In this document: in pieces, positions 35,405-44,200 of the stretch | Numbering within the stretch: position 1 is the stretch's first letter | Layout of the letters: every line of letters starts with the position of its first letter | NCBI RefSeq assembly: GCF_009937955.1 | Contig: NZ_AP018439.1 | Coordinates: 744,001 to 808,000, forward strand | Source of the DNA: Undibacterium sp. KW1 | GTDB lineage: Bacteria; Pseudomonadota; Gammaproteobacteria; Burkholderiales; Burkholderiaceae_D | Length of the DNA stretch: 64,000 nucleotides | Direction: 5' to 3' | Translations under genes and position numbers: made by a program | Notes under the pieces: model-generated | The model's input: the letters and a program-made list of their open reading frames with translations, nothing else | Databases searched by the model: none | What the model was told of the DNA's origin: nothing

Positions 35405-36013
35405 GGTGGCCTCGCATGTTGATTGTTCGATGTTTGATTCGATGGACGGAGTATGCTGGGTGTTAATTGTTTGGGCTGGCTGGAAACGGACGGGGGATTT
35501 TTTACGATCAGCTTGAGGGTTTGCAGATATTAACCAAGTTAACGGTTCGTCGTGAAACAGCAATTTTAAATACTTCATTCCAGCGTGGGGTTAGCTGGAA
35601 TCCACCGGGCTGGCGCTCCAGTGGCGTTCTTAGCCTGTCGTGAAGTGTATAAACTTCTGAATCTTGGTATTTTGGGCGATTTGATTTTCAAATGCCTGCA
35701 CACGTAATTTAAGATTACCGGCCGGTGGTAGACCGGCAGCTACCCACCTTTTTTTCTCGCCAAAAAAGGTGGGCCAAAAAGGCGACCCAGGCATAGCCGC
35801 CCCTACGGGGTTCCCGTTTGCGCAGTACAAAAAATGGGAAGATCCGAGACTCGCTACGCTCAGACAGCGGCTCTTCTTAATCCATTTTCTGTACAGCACA
35901 AACGGCGGCTACACATGGGAACTTCGAACGTCAAAAACAACGGCAACCCCAGAGTCAAAACCAACAGCAACGTCAATACAACCAGCGTCACTCTTGCTAT
36001 CAGTTCACATCAT
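35405..36013. other. gene-free stretch carrying repeat copy 2
   Basis: A 609-bp gap upstream of the flavin reductase-like gene and downstream of the Lrp gene. The multi-hairpin repeat occupies 35706-35950. In 35405-35640 I see only AT-rich probable promoter sequence and no gene. Between 35950 and 36013 similarity to the tail of the first repeat copy fades out. Confidence 0.6.
35706..35950. repeat. multi-hairpin dispersed repeat, copy 2
   Basis: Same orientation and order of hairpins as the copy at 3931-4170. HP1 GCCGGT/ACCGGC (35721-35737). HP2 CCCACCTTTTTT/AAAAAAGGTGGG (35743-35773, perfect 12 bp). HP3 CCCC-TAC-GGGG (35800-35810). HP4 arms 35815-35837 with 35882-35904 (20 of 23 paired). HP5 GAAGATCCG/CGGCTCTTC (35838-35846 with 35868-35876, one mismatch). 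Stem changes relative to copy 1 occur on both sides. Confidence 0.85.
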
Positions 36014-36463
36014 TCATTTACCCTCCACCGGCATCAAAGCCCGCAAAGGTATAGGCGCCGACATGATGATGGAAGTACGCGTCTCACCATAATGATTGAT
36101 ATTCCCGACAAAGCTTTCCAGATGCCGCAAGTCTCTGGTCGCAACGCGTAAAAGAAAAGAATTCTGTCCTGTCACATGCAGGCATTCCAGCACTTCAGGT
36201 AAAGATTTGAGAAGAGTAATGAGGCTGGCTTTTTGTGGCTGCGGCACGGTGATACCAATCACGGCCTGCACTTGCAGGCCCAGGGCTTCTGCATTCAACT
36301 CTGCGCGGTAGGCTTTGATGATACCCGCTTCTTCAAGGCGCTTGACTCTCTCAGAGGTGGCGGGCAGTGACAGGCCGGTTTCATCGGCGAGTGCCTTCAG
36401 GGAGATGCGGGCGTCGCGTTGCAGGGCGGCCAGGATTTTCCAGGCTTTGGCGTCGATATCCAT
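36014..36463 (-). CDS. Lrp/AsnC family transcriptional regulator
   Basis: A 149-residue feast/famine regulator. N-terminal helix-turn-helix (AKAWKILAALQRDARISLKAL, then LPATSERVKRLEEAGIIKAY) and C-terminal RAM domain (VQAVIGITVPQPQ, VLECLHVTGQNSFLLRVA). It senses amino acids as effector. Divergent from a LysE-type exporter, a common pairing in which the regulator activates amino-acid export. Confidence 0.92.
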   Translation of the reverse strand: MDIDAKAWKILAALQRDARISLKALADETGLSLPATSERVKRLEEAGIIKAYRAELNAEALGLQVQAVIGITVPQPQKASLITLLKSLPEVLECLHVTGQNSFLLRVATRDLRHLESFVGNINHYGETRTSIIMSAPIPLRALMPVEGK

Positions 36464-36597
36464 GATATTTAAGTCCAGATGAGGATGCGCAAGAATTATG
36501 AAGGCAATGTAGCAGTTTTACCTGAAGTTTTCCATGTTATTCCCGAACTCAAATCTTCATACTGGAGCCATCTCGTATTTGATCTGGGGGAGTATTC

Positions 36598-37215
36598 ATG
36601 GAATGGAGTCTGTTTTTAAAGGCAATGCTGATAGGCCTGTCGATTGCCGCACCGGTCGGCCCCATAGGCTTGATGTGCATACAGCGTACGCTGGCATATG
36701 GCATGCGCACCGGTTTTGTCAGTGGCATGGGTGCGGCATGTGCTGATGCGGTGTATGGTGCGATAGGGGCATTTGGCATGGTGGCCATCACCGATTATTT
36801 TGTGTCGCTGAGTACACCATTGGCAATAGCGGGGGCCGCCTTCCTGGCATGGATGGGTGGCAAACTGCTATTGAGCAAAGCGCAACTTGTGGGCCAGGAT
36901 GTCGCAAACAAGCAGACTGTGATCAACACATTTTTATCCATCTTCATGCTGACCATCACCAACCCGATGACCATAGTCTCTTTCATTGCGGTGTTTGCCA
37001 GCATCGCGGGCCCGGTTGCCGTGCATCCTTCTGCCGCGGCTTTCATGGTCGCAGGCGTATTTTCAGGATCAGCCTTGTGGTGGTTGATCTTGAGTAGTGG
37101 AGTAGCATTGATACGCAAGAAAATCAGCACCACAACAATGATGCTGATTAACCGCGCTGGTGGGTGTTTATTGCTCGGGTTCGCGGCATGGCAAATACTG
37201 AGTTTGCGTACCTGA
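36598..37215 (+). CDS. LysE family amino-acid exporter
   Basis: A 205-residue membrane protein with about six helices and the LysE/RhtB signatures: SIAAPVGPIGLMCIQRTLAYG near the N-terminus and the GMGAACADAVYGAIGAFG block. It exports an amino acid or small metabolite from the cytosol. A strong Shine-Dalgarno (GGGGGAG) precedes the ATG. The divergent Lrp-type regulator probably controls it. Confidence 0.92.
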   Translation: MEWSLFLKAMLIGLSIAAPVGPIGLMCIQRTLAYGMRTGFVSGMGAACADAVYGAIGAFGMVAITDYFVSLSTPLAIAGAAFLAWMGGKLLLSKAQLVGQDVANKQTVINTFLSIFMLTITNPMTIVSFIAVFASIAGPVAVHPSAAAFMVAGVFSGSALWWLILSSGVALIRKKISTTTMMLINRAGGCLLLGFAAWQILSLRT

Positions 37216-37246
37216 GCGAGATACCCGGCGCTGAACGATAATTGCG

Positions 37247-37552
37247 CTAAGCCTTCATGCTTGTATGAGCAAGGGTATCGCAGAAAGTGATCACTGGTGG
37301 ATTTTCCAATAAAGCTTCCATGCGTTGCAATGCTGCCGTAACAGGTTCAGATTGCAGATGTACATCGCAGGCAGCCTGGTCGCGGTATAACTCATACACT
37401 ATGAAATTATTCGGTTGATCCTGCTGCTGATGTACTGCATAAAAAATATTGCCCGCTTCATCTTGTGTTGATGCGACCAGTCTTTTCAGTATGGTTTTAA
37501 CTTCGCCTCTTGCGGCAGTTTTCGCTTGCAGTTGAGCCAATAATAACAACAT
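37247..37552 (-). CDS. antibiotic biosynthesis monooxygenase (ABM) domain protein
   Basis: A 101-residue single-domain ABM protein of the YgiN quinol monooxygenase type (ferredoxin-like dimeric barrel). Features: LLLLAQLQAKTAARGEVKTIL, GNIFYAVHQQQDQPNNFIVYELYRD (split over residues 34-58) and the HLQSEPV motif. It lies 37 bp after the AraC-type gene on the same strand, and is probably controlled by it. The quinol substrate is not known. Confidence 0.85.
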   Translation of the reverse strand: MLLLLAQLQAKTAARGEVKTILKRLVASTQDEAGNIFYAVHQQQDQPNNFIVYELYRDQAACDVHLQSEPVTAALQRMEALLENPPVITFCDTLAHTSMKA

Positions 37553-37589
37553 GTTTTACTCCGTAATGTTCAGGAACAGTCAGTTTATT

Positions 37590-38411
37590 TTAAAGGCTCA
37601 GACTGGCATTGTAAAAATGCGTCTTCGTGCGTGCCAGCTTCAGGTATGGCTCGGGGCTGCTGCCAGTGAGCTTTTTAAAGTCATGGATGAAATGCGCCTG
37701 GTCATAATAACCGTGATCCAGTGCAGTGACCGCAGCATTACTTGCATCGCTTAACATCAGGCTGCGCACGGCATGCTGGAAGCGGCTCATGCATTTCACC
37801 GTGTTGGCAGTCTGCCCGCTGACAGCCAGGAAGCGGCGTTCAAACTGGCGCCTCCCGATGTGAAAATGATCGGCCAACTCTTGTATGCTGATGTCTGCAT
37901 ATCGTCGATAGAGCAGAGGCATGGCTTGTTCTATCAATGCATCTGCTGCTGCCAGGCGTAGTTGCCCGAGCAGGAAGGCATTGATCAATTTCAGTTTTTC
38001 TTGCAGCGTATCCGCAGATGACAATTGACTGCATAAGCCTCTTGCCGCCTGACCCCAGATGTCTTCTGCTGTCACGGTCTGGTCAGCCAGCTCACGCATG
38101 GGGATGTCGGTAAAGCGCGGTAACATACCTATCTTGAAACGCACTGCGATAAAGCCAATATCTGCCGCAGCAAAAAGAGCAAGCTTCTGCTGGCGCATGC
38201 ACAGCAAATGACTGGGAGCCAGTTTTTCCAGCTTATCTGTGACGCTATTACGAGACTGAAATGGCGAACCATAATGAAAATACAGCTCCGCCCCTGTGCC
38301 AGGTAATAGTTCTGGCAAGGCGATGATTTCATCCGCCTCATTCTCCCAGCCCCAGATGCGATCAATGTAAGGATGCAACTGCGCTACAGGTTGCGCCTGA
38401 AATTTTTTCAT
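37590..38411 (-). CDS. AraC family transcriptional regulator
   Basis: A 273-residue regulator. The N-terminal sensing domain (QPVAQLHPYIDRIWGWENE) resembles the DUF6597 type. The C-terminal AraC helix-turn-helix pair is ISIQELADHFHIGRRQFERRF and AVTALDHGYYDQAHFIHDF, ending GSSPEPYLKL. ATG at 38411 is chosen over 38444, which would overlap the upstream DUF4139 stop. No strong ribosome binding site. Probably forms an operon with the following ABM gene. Confidence 0.87.
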   Translation of the reverse strand: MKKFQAQPVAQLHPYIDRIWGWENEADEIIALPELLPGTGAELYFHYGSPFQSRNSVTDKLEKLAPSHLLCMRQQKLALFAAADIGFIAVRFKIGMLPRFTDIPMRELADQTVTAEDIWGQAARGLCSQLSSADTLQEKLKLINAFLLGQLRLAAADALIEQAMPLLYRRYADISIQELADHFHIGRRQFERRFLAVSGQTANTVKCMSRFQHAVRSLMLSDASNAAVTALDHGYYDQAHFIHDFKKLTGSSPEPYLKLARTKTHFYNASLSL

Positions 38412-38430
38412 TATGATTTGAGAGCTGACA

Positions 38431-40005
38431 TTAACGCAAACCATTCACCATCGCATCCTTGGGATAGCTGATCGTATAGTCAGCCCTGAGCTTCAATTTC
38501 TTGCCTGCTTCCAGCGGCAATTGCCAGGCGATGATGCCGGGTTGTTTGTTCCAGCTGTTTTGTGTGGCTTCAGGCGTAAACTTCGTCTCGACCTTGATGT
38601 CTTCATGGCGCGCCACCGGCGAGGCTTCCAATACCTGCAATGTGACCGCGGTTTTGTGATTGTTTTCTATGACATAGGAGTTGGTATATTTCTTTTCTAT
38701 GCGGCTGTTGATGAAACCCTTGTTCGCATCATCACGCTGCTCTGGTTCCACCTCCACCCTGACCATATTGTCACGGCCAAAGAAGAGCTCCAGTTTTTCC
38801 TGGCTGCCAAAAGCCAGTTGGCTTTGGCCGATAAAATCATTGTCGCGGTATAACTGCAGATTACCGCTTGGCCATGAACCAGCAGGGCGGGCAGCATTGG
38901 CCAGCAGATAAGCCTGGGCTTCCTGTTTGGGTTGCACGCGAACCAGCACTTGTGCATCAATGATCTGGCTAGCCAACACAAAACCGGTTTTCTGACCATC
39001 GCTGTTCAGGCTGATTTTGCCTGGTACCTGGAATTCTGCCGCATATTCACTCTGGAATACGCTGACATCAAAACTGGGCATCTCGGCTCCTCTATAATCA
39101 CCTGGAGCGGCAACCGCCATTGCTACTGGAGCAGGCGGTGCCATCATCATAGGCTGCACGCGGTGCGTTTCTTTAGGCAAGGGCGGGATGATGCTCAGCG
39201 TCCACGGTGAAGGTGGATACAGCTGGCTGGACTGGTTGGGCTGTGAAGTCGATAGCTTCAGGTTGATACCATTCCAGTCTTCACCACTATTCTGCGCAAC
39301 CTGGGCATGGCGTTCCAACTTCACCTGTGATTTGGCGGTGTCCAGATAGGCGCGATATACTGGTGTCCAGCCCGCCTGGCTTAAACGATAAGACAGCTTC
39401 ACTTCACCTTCGTTTTGCGCCGCCAGGCGTATCTGCACACTGCGTACTTGTGGGTTGGACTGGAATTGCCTGCGTTGTTCCGCCAGCAGGGGCGTCAGTT
39501 GCAAGTCGAGATCATTCAAACGTTTTTGTGCAGACAGACGGCGTTGCAAGGAATCTTGCCCGGTGCGGCGTAATTGTTCTGCGGTAGTGACCAGCGCTGT
39601 ATTGCCGTTCTGCTTTTCATTGCCAAAGCTTTTCAGATAGCCTATCACCAGTTCTTGCGCTTCACTCTCCGCACTGATGCTGGCTTTTTGCTCCTGCAAC
39701 TCACGTATGCGCAAATCCAGGCTGGTGTTGGCACATTCCGGCGCACGCGCCCTGTCCACCGTTTGCACACTGACGTCACCTACTTGTATGCCAGCATCGG
39801 CCTGCACTTTCAGGGAGTCAACATCAAAGCGGGCGGACAGACAATTGAGTTTGAGTTCCCTGGCACCCGCCGCTACCCTGGCCAGCCTTTCTACATTGGC
39901 ACCACCGGGATAGACCAGCACATTGCTGATTTTTGAATTTGCAGGATTTTGTGCCAGTGCAAGTTGTGGCAGCAAGGCGGCGAGCATGATCAATTTCTTT
40001 TGCAT
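38431..40005 (-). CDS. DUF4139 protein (mucoidy inhibitor A-like), exported
   Basis: A 524-residue exported protein: signal peptide MQKKLIMLAALLPQLALAQN. An N-terminal DUF4140 domain (SNVLVYPGGANVERLARV), a coiled-coil middle (RIRELQEQKASISAESEAQ) and a C-terminal DUF4139 beta domain (LSYRLSQAGWTPVYRAYLD) follow. ATG at 40005 follows AGGA; the longer frame to 40083 lacks support. The family includes mucoidy inhibitor A proteins; the molecular function is unknown. Confidence 0.85.
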   Translation of the reverse strand: MQKKLIMLAALLPQLALAQNPANSKISNVLVYPGGANVERLARVAAGARELKLNCLSARFDVDSLKVQADAGIQVGDVSVQTVDRARAPECANTSLDLRIRELQEQKASISAESEAQELVIGYLKSFGNEKQNGNTALVTTAEQLRRTGQDSLQRRLSAQKRLNDLDLQLTPLLAEQRRQFQSNPQVRSVQIRLAAQNEGEVKLSYRLSQAGWTPVYRAYLDTAKSQVKLERHAQVAQNSGEDWNGINLKLSTSQPNQSSQLYPPSPWTLSIIPPLPKETHRVQPMMMAPPAPVAMAVAAPGDYRGAEMPSFDVSVFQSEYAAEFQVPGKISLNSDGQKTGFVLASQIIDAQVLVRVQPKQEAQAYLLANAARPAGSWPSGNLQLYRDNDFIGQSQLAFGSQEKLELFFGRDNMVRVEVEPEQRDDANKGFINSRIEKKYTNSYVIENNHKTAVTLQVLEASPVARHEDIKVETKFTPEATQNSWNKQPGIIAWQLPLEAGKKLKLRADYTISYPKDAMVNGLR

Positions 40006-40165
40006 GGTAATCCTGTCATTGGGAGTTGCACAGATTGCAGATTTTGTAAGTATCGCACTAAACTTGCAACAAGCGCATGACAAAATCAGCAGATTGTAGA
40101 GTGACCAGTTTCCGCGTAGAGTAGCGCCACGATGAAAGACCCATGTCTGTCAAGAAAGCTTACCC

Positions 40166-40756
40166 ATGAACAAACCCTATTCCGCCGCCTGTGAAAGAAA
40201 CAGCGGCCCCATACTGCAAGCCATCACTCCCTTGCTGACCCGTAGTCACAGCCTGCTGGAAATCGGCAGTGGCACAGGCCAGCATGCCGTGACGTTCGCG
40301 CGGCAATTAGCGCACCTGCAATGGCAAACCAGTGACAGGGCGGAATATCATCCCGGCATACTGGCCTGGCTGGACGAGGCAGCGCTGCCAAATGTGCTGC
40401 CACCGCTGGAACTGAATATAGGAAAAAGCCCCTGGCCGCAAAAACAGTTTGATGCCGTCTTTACCGCCAATACCTGCCACATCATGGCATGGGAAGAAGT
40501 GCAATTGATGTTTGCCGGTGTTGCCAACATGCTCAACAATGGCGGACTTTTTTTAATCTACGGCCCCTTCAATTATGCAGGCCAGTTCACCAGCGAAAGC
40601 AACCAGCAGTTTGATGCCTCGCTCAGGCAACAGGCTGCGCACATGGGCATACGCGACATTGAAAAGGTCATTGCACTGGCGAATCAGCATGACATGCAAC
40701 TGCAGCAAGACATCCCCATGCCTGCCAATAATCGTTTGCTGGTACTGATGAAGTAG
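40166..40756 (+). CDS. DUF938 family SAM-dependent methyltransferase
   Basis: A 196-residue protein with the DUF938 signature: CERNSGPILQAI at the start, SAM motif I LLEIGSGTGQHAVTFA, WQTSDRAEYHPGI and a later FTANTCHIMAWEEVQLMF block. Probably a cytosolic class I methyltransferase with an unknown substrate. Divergent from the DUF4139 gene. Confidence 0.87.
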   Translation: MNKPYSAACERNSGPILQAITPLLTRSHSLLEIGSGTGQHAVTFARQLAHLQWQTSDRAEYHPGILAWLDEAALPNVLPPLELNIGKSPWPQKQFDAVFTANTCHIMAWEEVQLMFAGVANMLNNGGLFLIYGPFNYAGQFTSESNQQFDASLRQQAAHMGIRDIEKVIALANQHDMQLQQDIPMPANNRLLVLMK

Positions 40757-40781
40757 CTGCGGGCTTGTAGAAATATCGGCG

Positions 40782-40851
40782 GTAGGGTGCACCGTGCGCA
40801 CCATTTCTGGAAATTAAATTTTGCTGTATCGGTGCGCACGGCGCACCCTAC
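40782..40851. repeat. GTAGGGTGC long inverted repeat
   Basis: A 21-bp arm (40782-40802, starting GTAGGGTGCACC) is repeated in inverted form at 40831-40851 (ending GCGCACCCTAC), 20 of 21 positions complementary, around a 28-bp AT-rich loop. It sits between convergent genes and could act as a bidirectional transcript end. Related GTAGGGTGCGCC palindromes are common in betaproteobacterial intergenic regions. Confidence 0.75.
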
Positions 40852-40864
40852 TGCGTAGCAAGGA

Positions 40865-41173
40865 TTATTCAGCCGTATTCAAATGCGCGGTGATCACCGC
40901 ATGCGCAATCAAATCCAGCGCCGGCCTGGCCTTACCCTGTTTGTCTGTCCACACCTTCGGTGTCAGCGCTCCCGACAATGACAGGCTGTCACCATCACCC
41001 AGGCTCAGCAAGGTATTACGCGTTGCATCGTTAAAAGCAATGACATTGCAGATGATGAAGTCACCGTCATCTGTTGCGGCACGTACCTTGCAGGTGACAT
41101 AGACAGAACCATTTTGTCCTGAGCGTTCTTCAACCTGGCCGTAAATGCGTCCTGCGATGAGTGCGTCTATCAT
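40865..41173 (-). CDS. small single-stranded DNA-binding protein (SSB-like)
   Basis: A 102-residue OB-fold protein. Features: IAGRIYGQVEERSGQNGSVYVTCKVRA near the N-terminus (split over residues 6-32), FIICNVIAFND and GDSLSLSGAL. It is a short SSB with no long acidic C-terminal tail, so it probably lacks the protein-interaction tip of housekeeping SSB. Located just downstream of sbcC on the same strand, with a 46-bp gap, suggesting a link to DNA end processing. Confidence 0.8.
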   Translation of the reverse strand: MIDALIAGRIYGQVEERSGQNGSVYVTCKVRAATDDGDFIICNVIAFNDATRNTLLSLGDGDSLSLSGALTPKVWTDKQGKARPALDLIAHAVITAHLNTAE

Positions 41174-41219
41174 AAGTTCTTTCTTTAACAGTTGATATTA
41201 ATTGCGGTAGTAGTACGAC

Positions 41220-44200
41220 TCAGGCAACCTGTACCAGGCTGCTTCCGCCCGATACTCTTTGTACTTGTATCCTTGTCGATATTCTCTCCGTCATCTCCTG
41301 CACATGCGAAATCACACCCACCTTGCGGCCTTGCGCTTGCAGGCTGTCGAGGGCATCCATGGCGATGCGCAGGGTATCTGCATCGAGGCTGCCGAAGCCT
41401 TCGTCGATGAACAGGGATTCAACCCTGATGCGGTTGCTCGACAGCGATGCCAGGCCCAGCGCCAGCGCCAGCGATACCAGGAAAGATTCGCCGCCGGACA
41501 GCGAATGCACTGAGCGCTGTTCATCGCCCATGTCCTGGTCGATGACCATCAAGGCCAGCGTGTCTGCCACGCGTTGCAGGCGGTAGCGGCGTGAGAGCTG
41601 GTGCAGGTGCTGGTTGGCATAGGCGAGCAAGACGTCTAGCGTGATTTGCTGGGCATAGTTACGGAATTTCTTGCCGTCTGCTGCACCTATCAATTCATTC
41701 ATCTGTGCCCAAAGGCGGGTCTGGCTTTCTTGCTCCTGCATGGTCGCGATCAGGCTCTTGGCTTGCTGGTGGCGTGCTTCATCCTGCGCCATCGTGAGTT
41801 GATGGCGGCTGTATTCTTGCTGTGCCTGTTGGCGTTTCTCACTGATATTGCTGAACACGGATTGCAGATGTTCGCTCTCGCCTATATCAATTGGCGCAGT
41901 CTCACTTTCTTGTTCAGTCTCATCATGCATGGGTTCTGCCTTAGTAAAACTGAGTGGAGTGGGACGTTGTAGCAAGTGCTGTTGCCTTTGCTGGCTGCGT
42001 TCACGCAATATGGTTGTGGCTTGCTGGACTGCATTATTGATGGCTTGCATGGCCTGGCGTTCTGCATCAATCCACGCATGTGGATGTGCCAGCAATTCAC
42101 GCAAGTGCGCCTCGTCCAGGTTTTCTATAGTGGCTTGCTGCTGAGTTATCCAGTCCTGCAGTTTTTCAGTTGCGACGTGCAGTTCCTGGCTTTGCTGGGC
42201 GATGCGTTTATTGATTTGTTCTTGCGCTTCATGCAGGCGTGCCAGTTGCTGGCGTATCTCATCATGCGCTTGCAGTTGGGTTTGCAGTACTGCTTTTGCC
42301 CGATTGATGCTCAGTGTGAATTGCGTTTCTACCTCGCTGACGGCGCGCCCCTGGAATAATTCCTGTCGTTTGGCCTGCTGCCGTTTTAATGCAGTATCTG
42401 CATCCAGGTAGCGTTTGTTGTCGCTGGAAAACTGTTCTTCCAGTTGCTGGGATTGTGTTTGCAGTTTGTCGATTTCCAGCTGTAGCTTTGCCAGTTGTTC
42501 AGTACTCTGGCTGGATGCAAGTTGATGGCTCTGCCATTGCTGTACATGGATTGCACACTGGTTCTGGAATTCCAGTGGCGCTGCATGCCAGTTGTCTTGC
42601 CAACTGTTGCCTTCATCTGATTGTGCGACAAATGCCGGTGCCAATTGGGCCAGGGCGTCGTCCAGTCTTTGACTGGCATCCTGTTCTTTTTCTGTTGCCT
42701 GCGTCAGTGCAGTGCTGAATTTTTCAAGAGCATGGGTCAGTGCTGTGTGGCTGTCTCTATGTTCTTGCAAGGTGCGGCGTACTTTTTCTGTAGTGGCAAA
42801 TGCCTCATCCCTGATCTTTGTTGCCTGTTGATAGGCTTGCTCGGTTTTAAGCAATTGCTGAACTTGTTCTTGCAAGCCAGTTTGTTGCTGGCTTAACCAG
42901 GTACTGGCTTGTTCATTCTCGATTTTCGCATTCTGCAATTCAGCGGCGATGCTATGCGCTTGCCAGGTGCTTGCTACGATTTTTTCCTGTTGCTGCAATA
43001 CCGCCAGATCTTGTTGCAATTGTTTTTGCTGTTGTTGATATTGCCTGTGCTCAGCCGTTGCGGTTGCCAGTAACTGGCGCTGGTCTTGCTCAACTTGCTG
43101 GCAATGTTTGAGTTCGTTCTCCAGTTGCACCAGCAAGGCATGCAATTGCAGGTTGCCGGTTTTGTAGGGATGTTCAGTCGCTCCGCAGACTGGGCAGGCT
43201 TGCTCATCTTGCAGAGCATCACGCAGGCTTTCTACATTGGCGTTGCAGGCGGCCTGGGTCAGTTGCAGGCTTTTTTGTGCCTGTTCTTTTGCAGCAATCA
43301 GGCTGGGTAATTGAGCATTGATCTGGGCAATGGTTTTATCCGTAGCCAGCATGCTTGAATGACTGGCTTGCTGCAGGTTATCCAAAACCTGTTTGCGTTG
43401 TGCCTGTTCATGCATTTGCTTGTGCAAGTCAATAGCATTACTTAACAGTTCGCGCCTTTGATCAAGTGCCAGTCTTTGTGCCTGCATGCTGGGCAAGTCG
43501 AACTGTGCCAGTTTTGCTGCAGCTTGTTCGCGTAAATTTTCAGTAGTTATCCAGCTTTGTTCGCTCGCCTGGAGTTGCAGAGCGCGTTCTGCCAATAATT
43601 GTTCTTGCGTGTCTTTTTGTTTTTGTAGATTAAGTATGTTTTGTTGCTGGTAGTCCGCATCTTTTTTGGCAGTTGCTGCCTGCTTCAATAATAATTCCCA
43701 TGCTGTCCAGTTATCGGCCAGGCTTTGCAAGCCCGCGTGTTGGGTCAGCCATATTTGCAGGTCTTGCTGCTTTTTGTGCAGTTGTGCCAGGTCAGCTTGT
43801 TTGTTCTTGTGTTGCTGCCTTGCAGTTGCCAGCGCCTGTTCTGCCTGCACTTTTGTTTGTTGTGCAGCCAGCCAGTTACTACGCAAAATATTCAGGCTGC
43901 TGTCGAGTGCCTTGGTGGCATCCAGCATAGGCGTTGCTTCTTGCAGCGCATGTTCGGCTTGCTGCAATGCTTGCTGTGCTTGCGTCAGGGCCAGATGTTT
44001 TTCTTGTGCGCTGAGTGTGCTTGTCTGTATGTTGTTATGCGCTGTGGCAATGTCTGCCTGGCCCTGGTTGATTGTCTGTTGCAGGCGGTCGAGTTCTGTC
44101 AGCAATGGGCGCGCAGTTTGTATGCTTTCTACTTGTTGTAGATAAGCGGCTCTTGTTGCGGCGGCTGTTTTTTCCTGTTCGTGAATTTGCAATTGCTGCT

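Noticed and set aside
35630..35899. Minus-strand 89-codon frame over the second repeat copy
   Set aside because: Same reason; the copies share hairpins, not codons.
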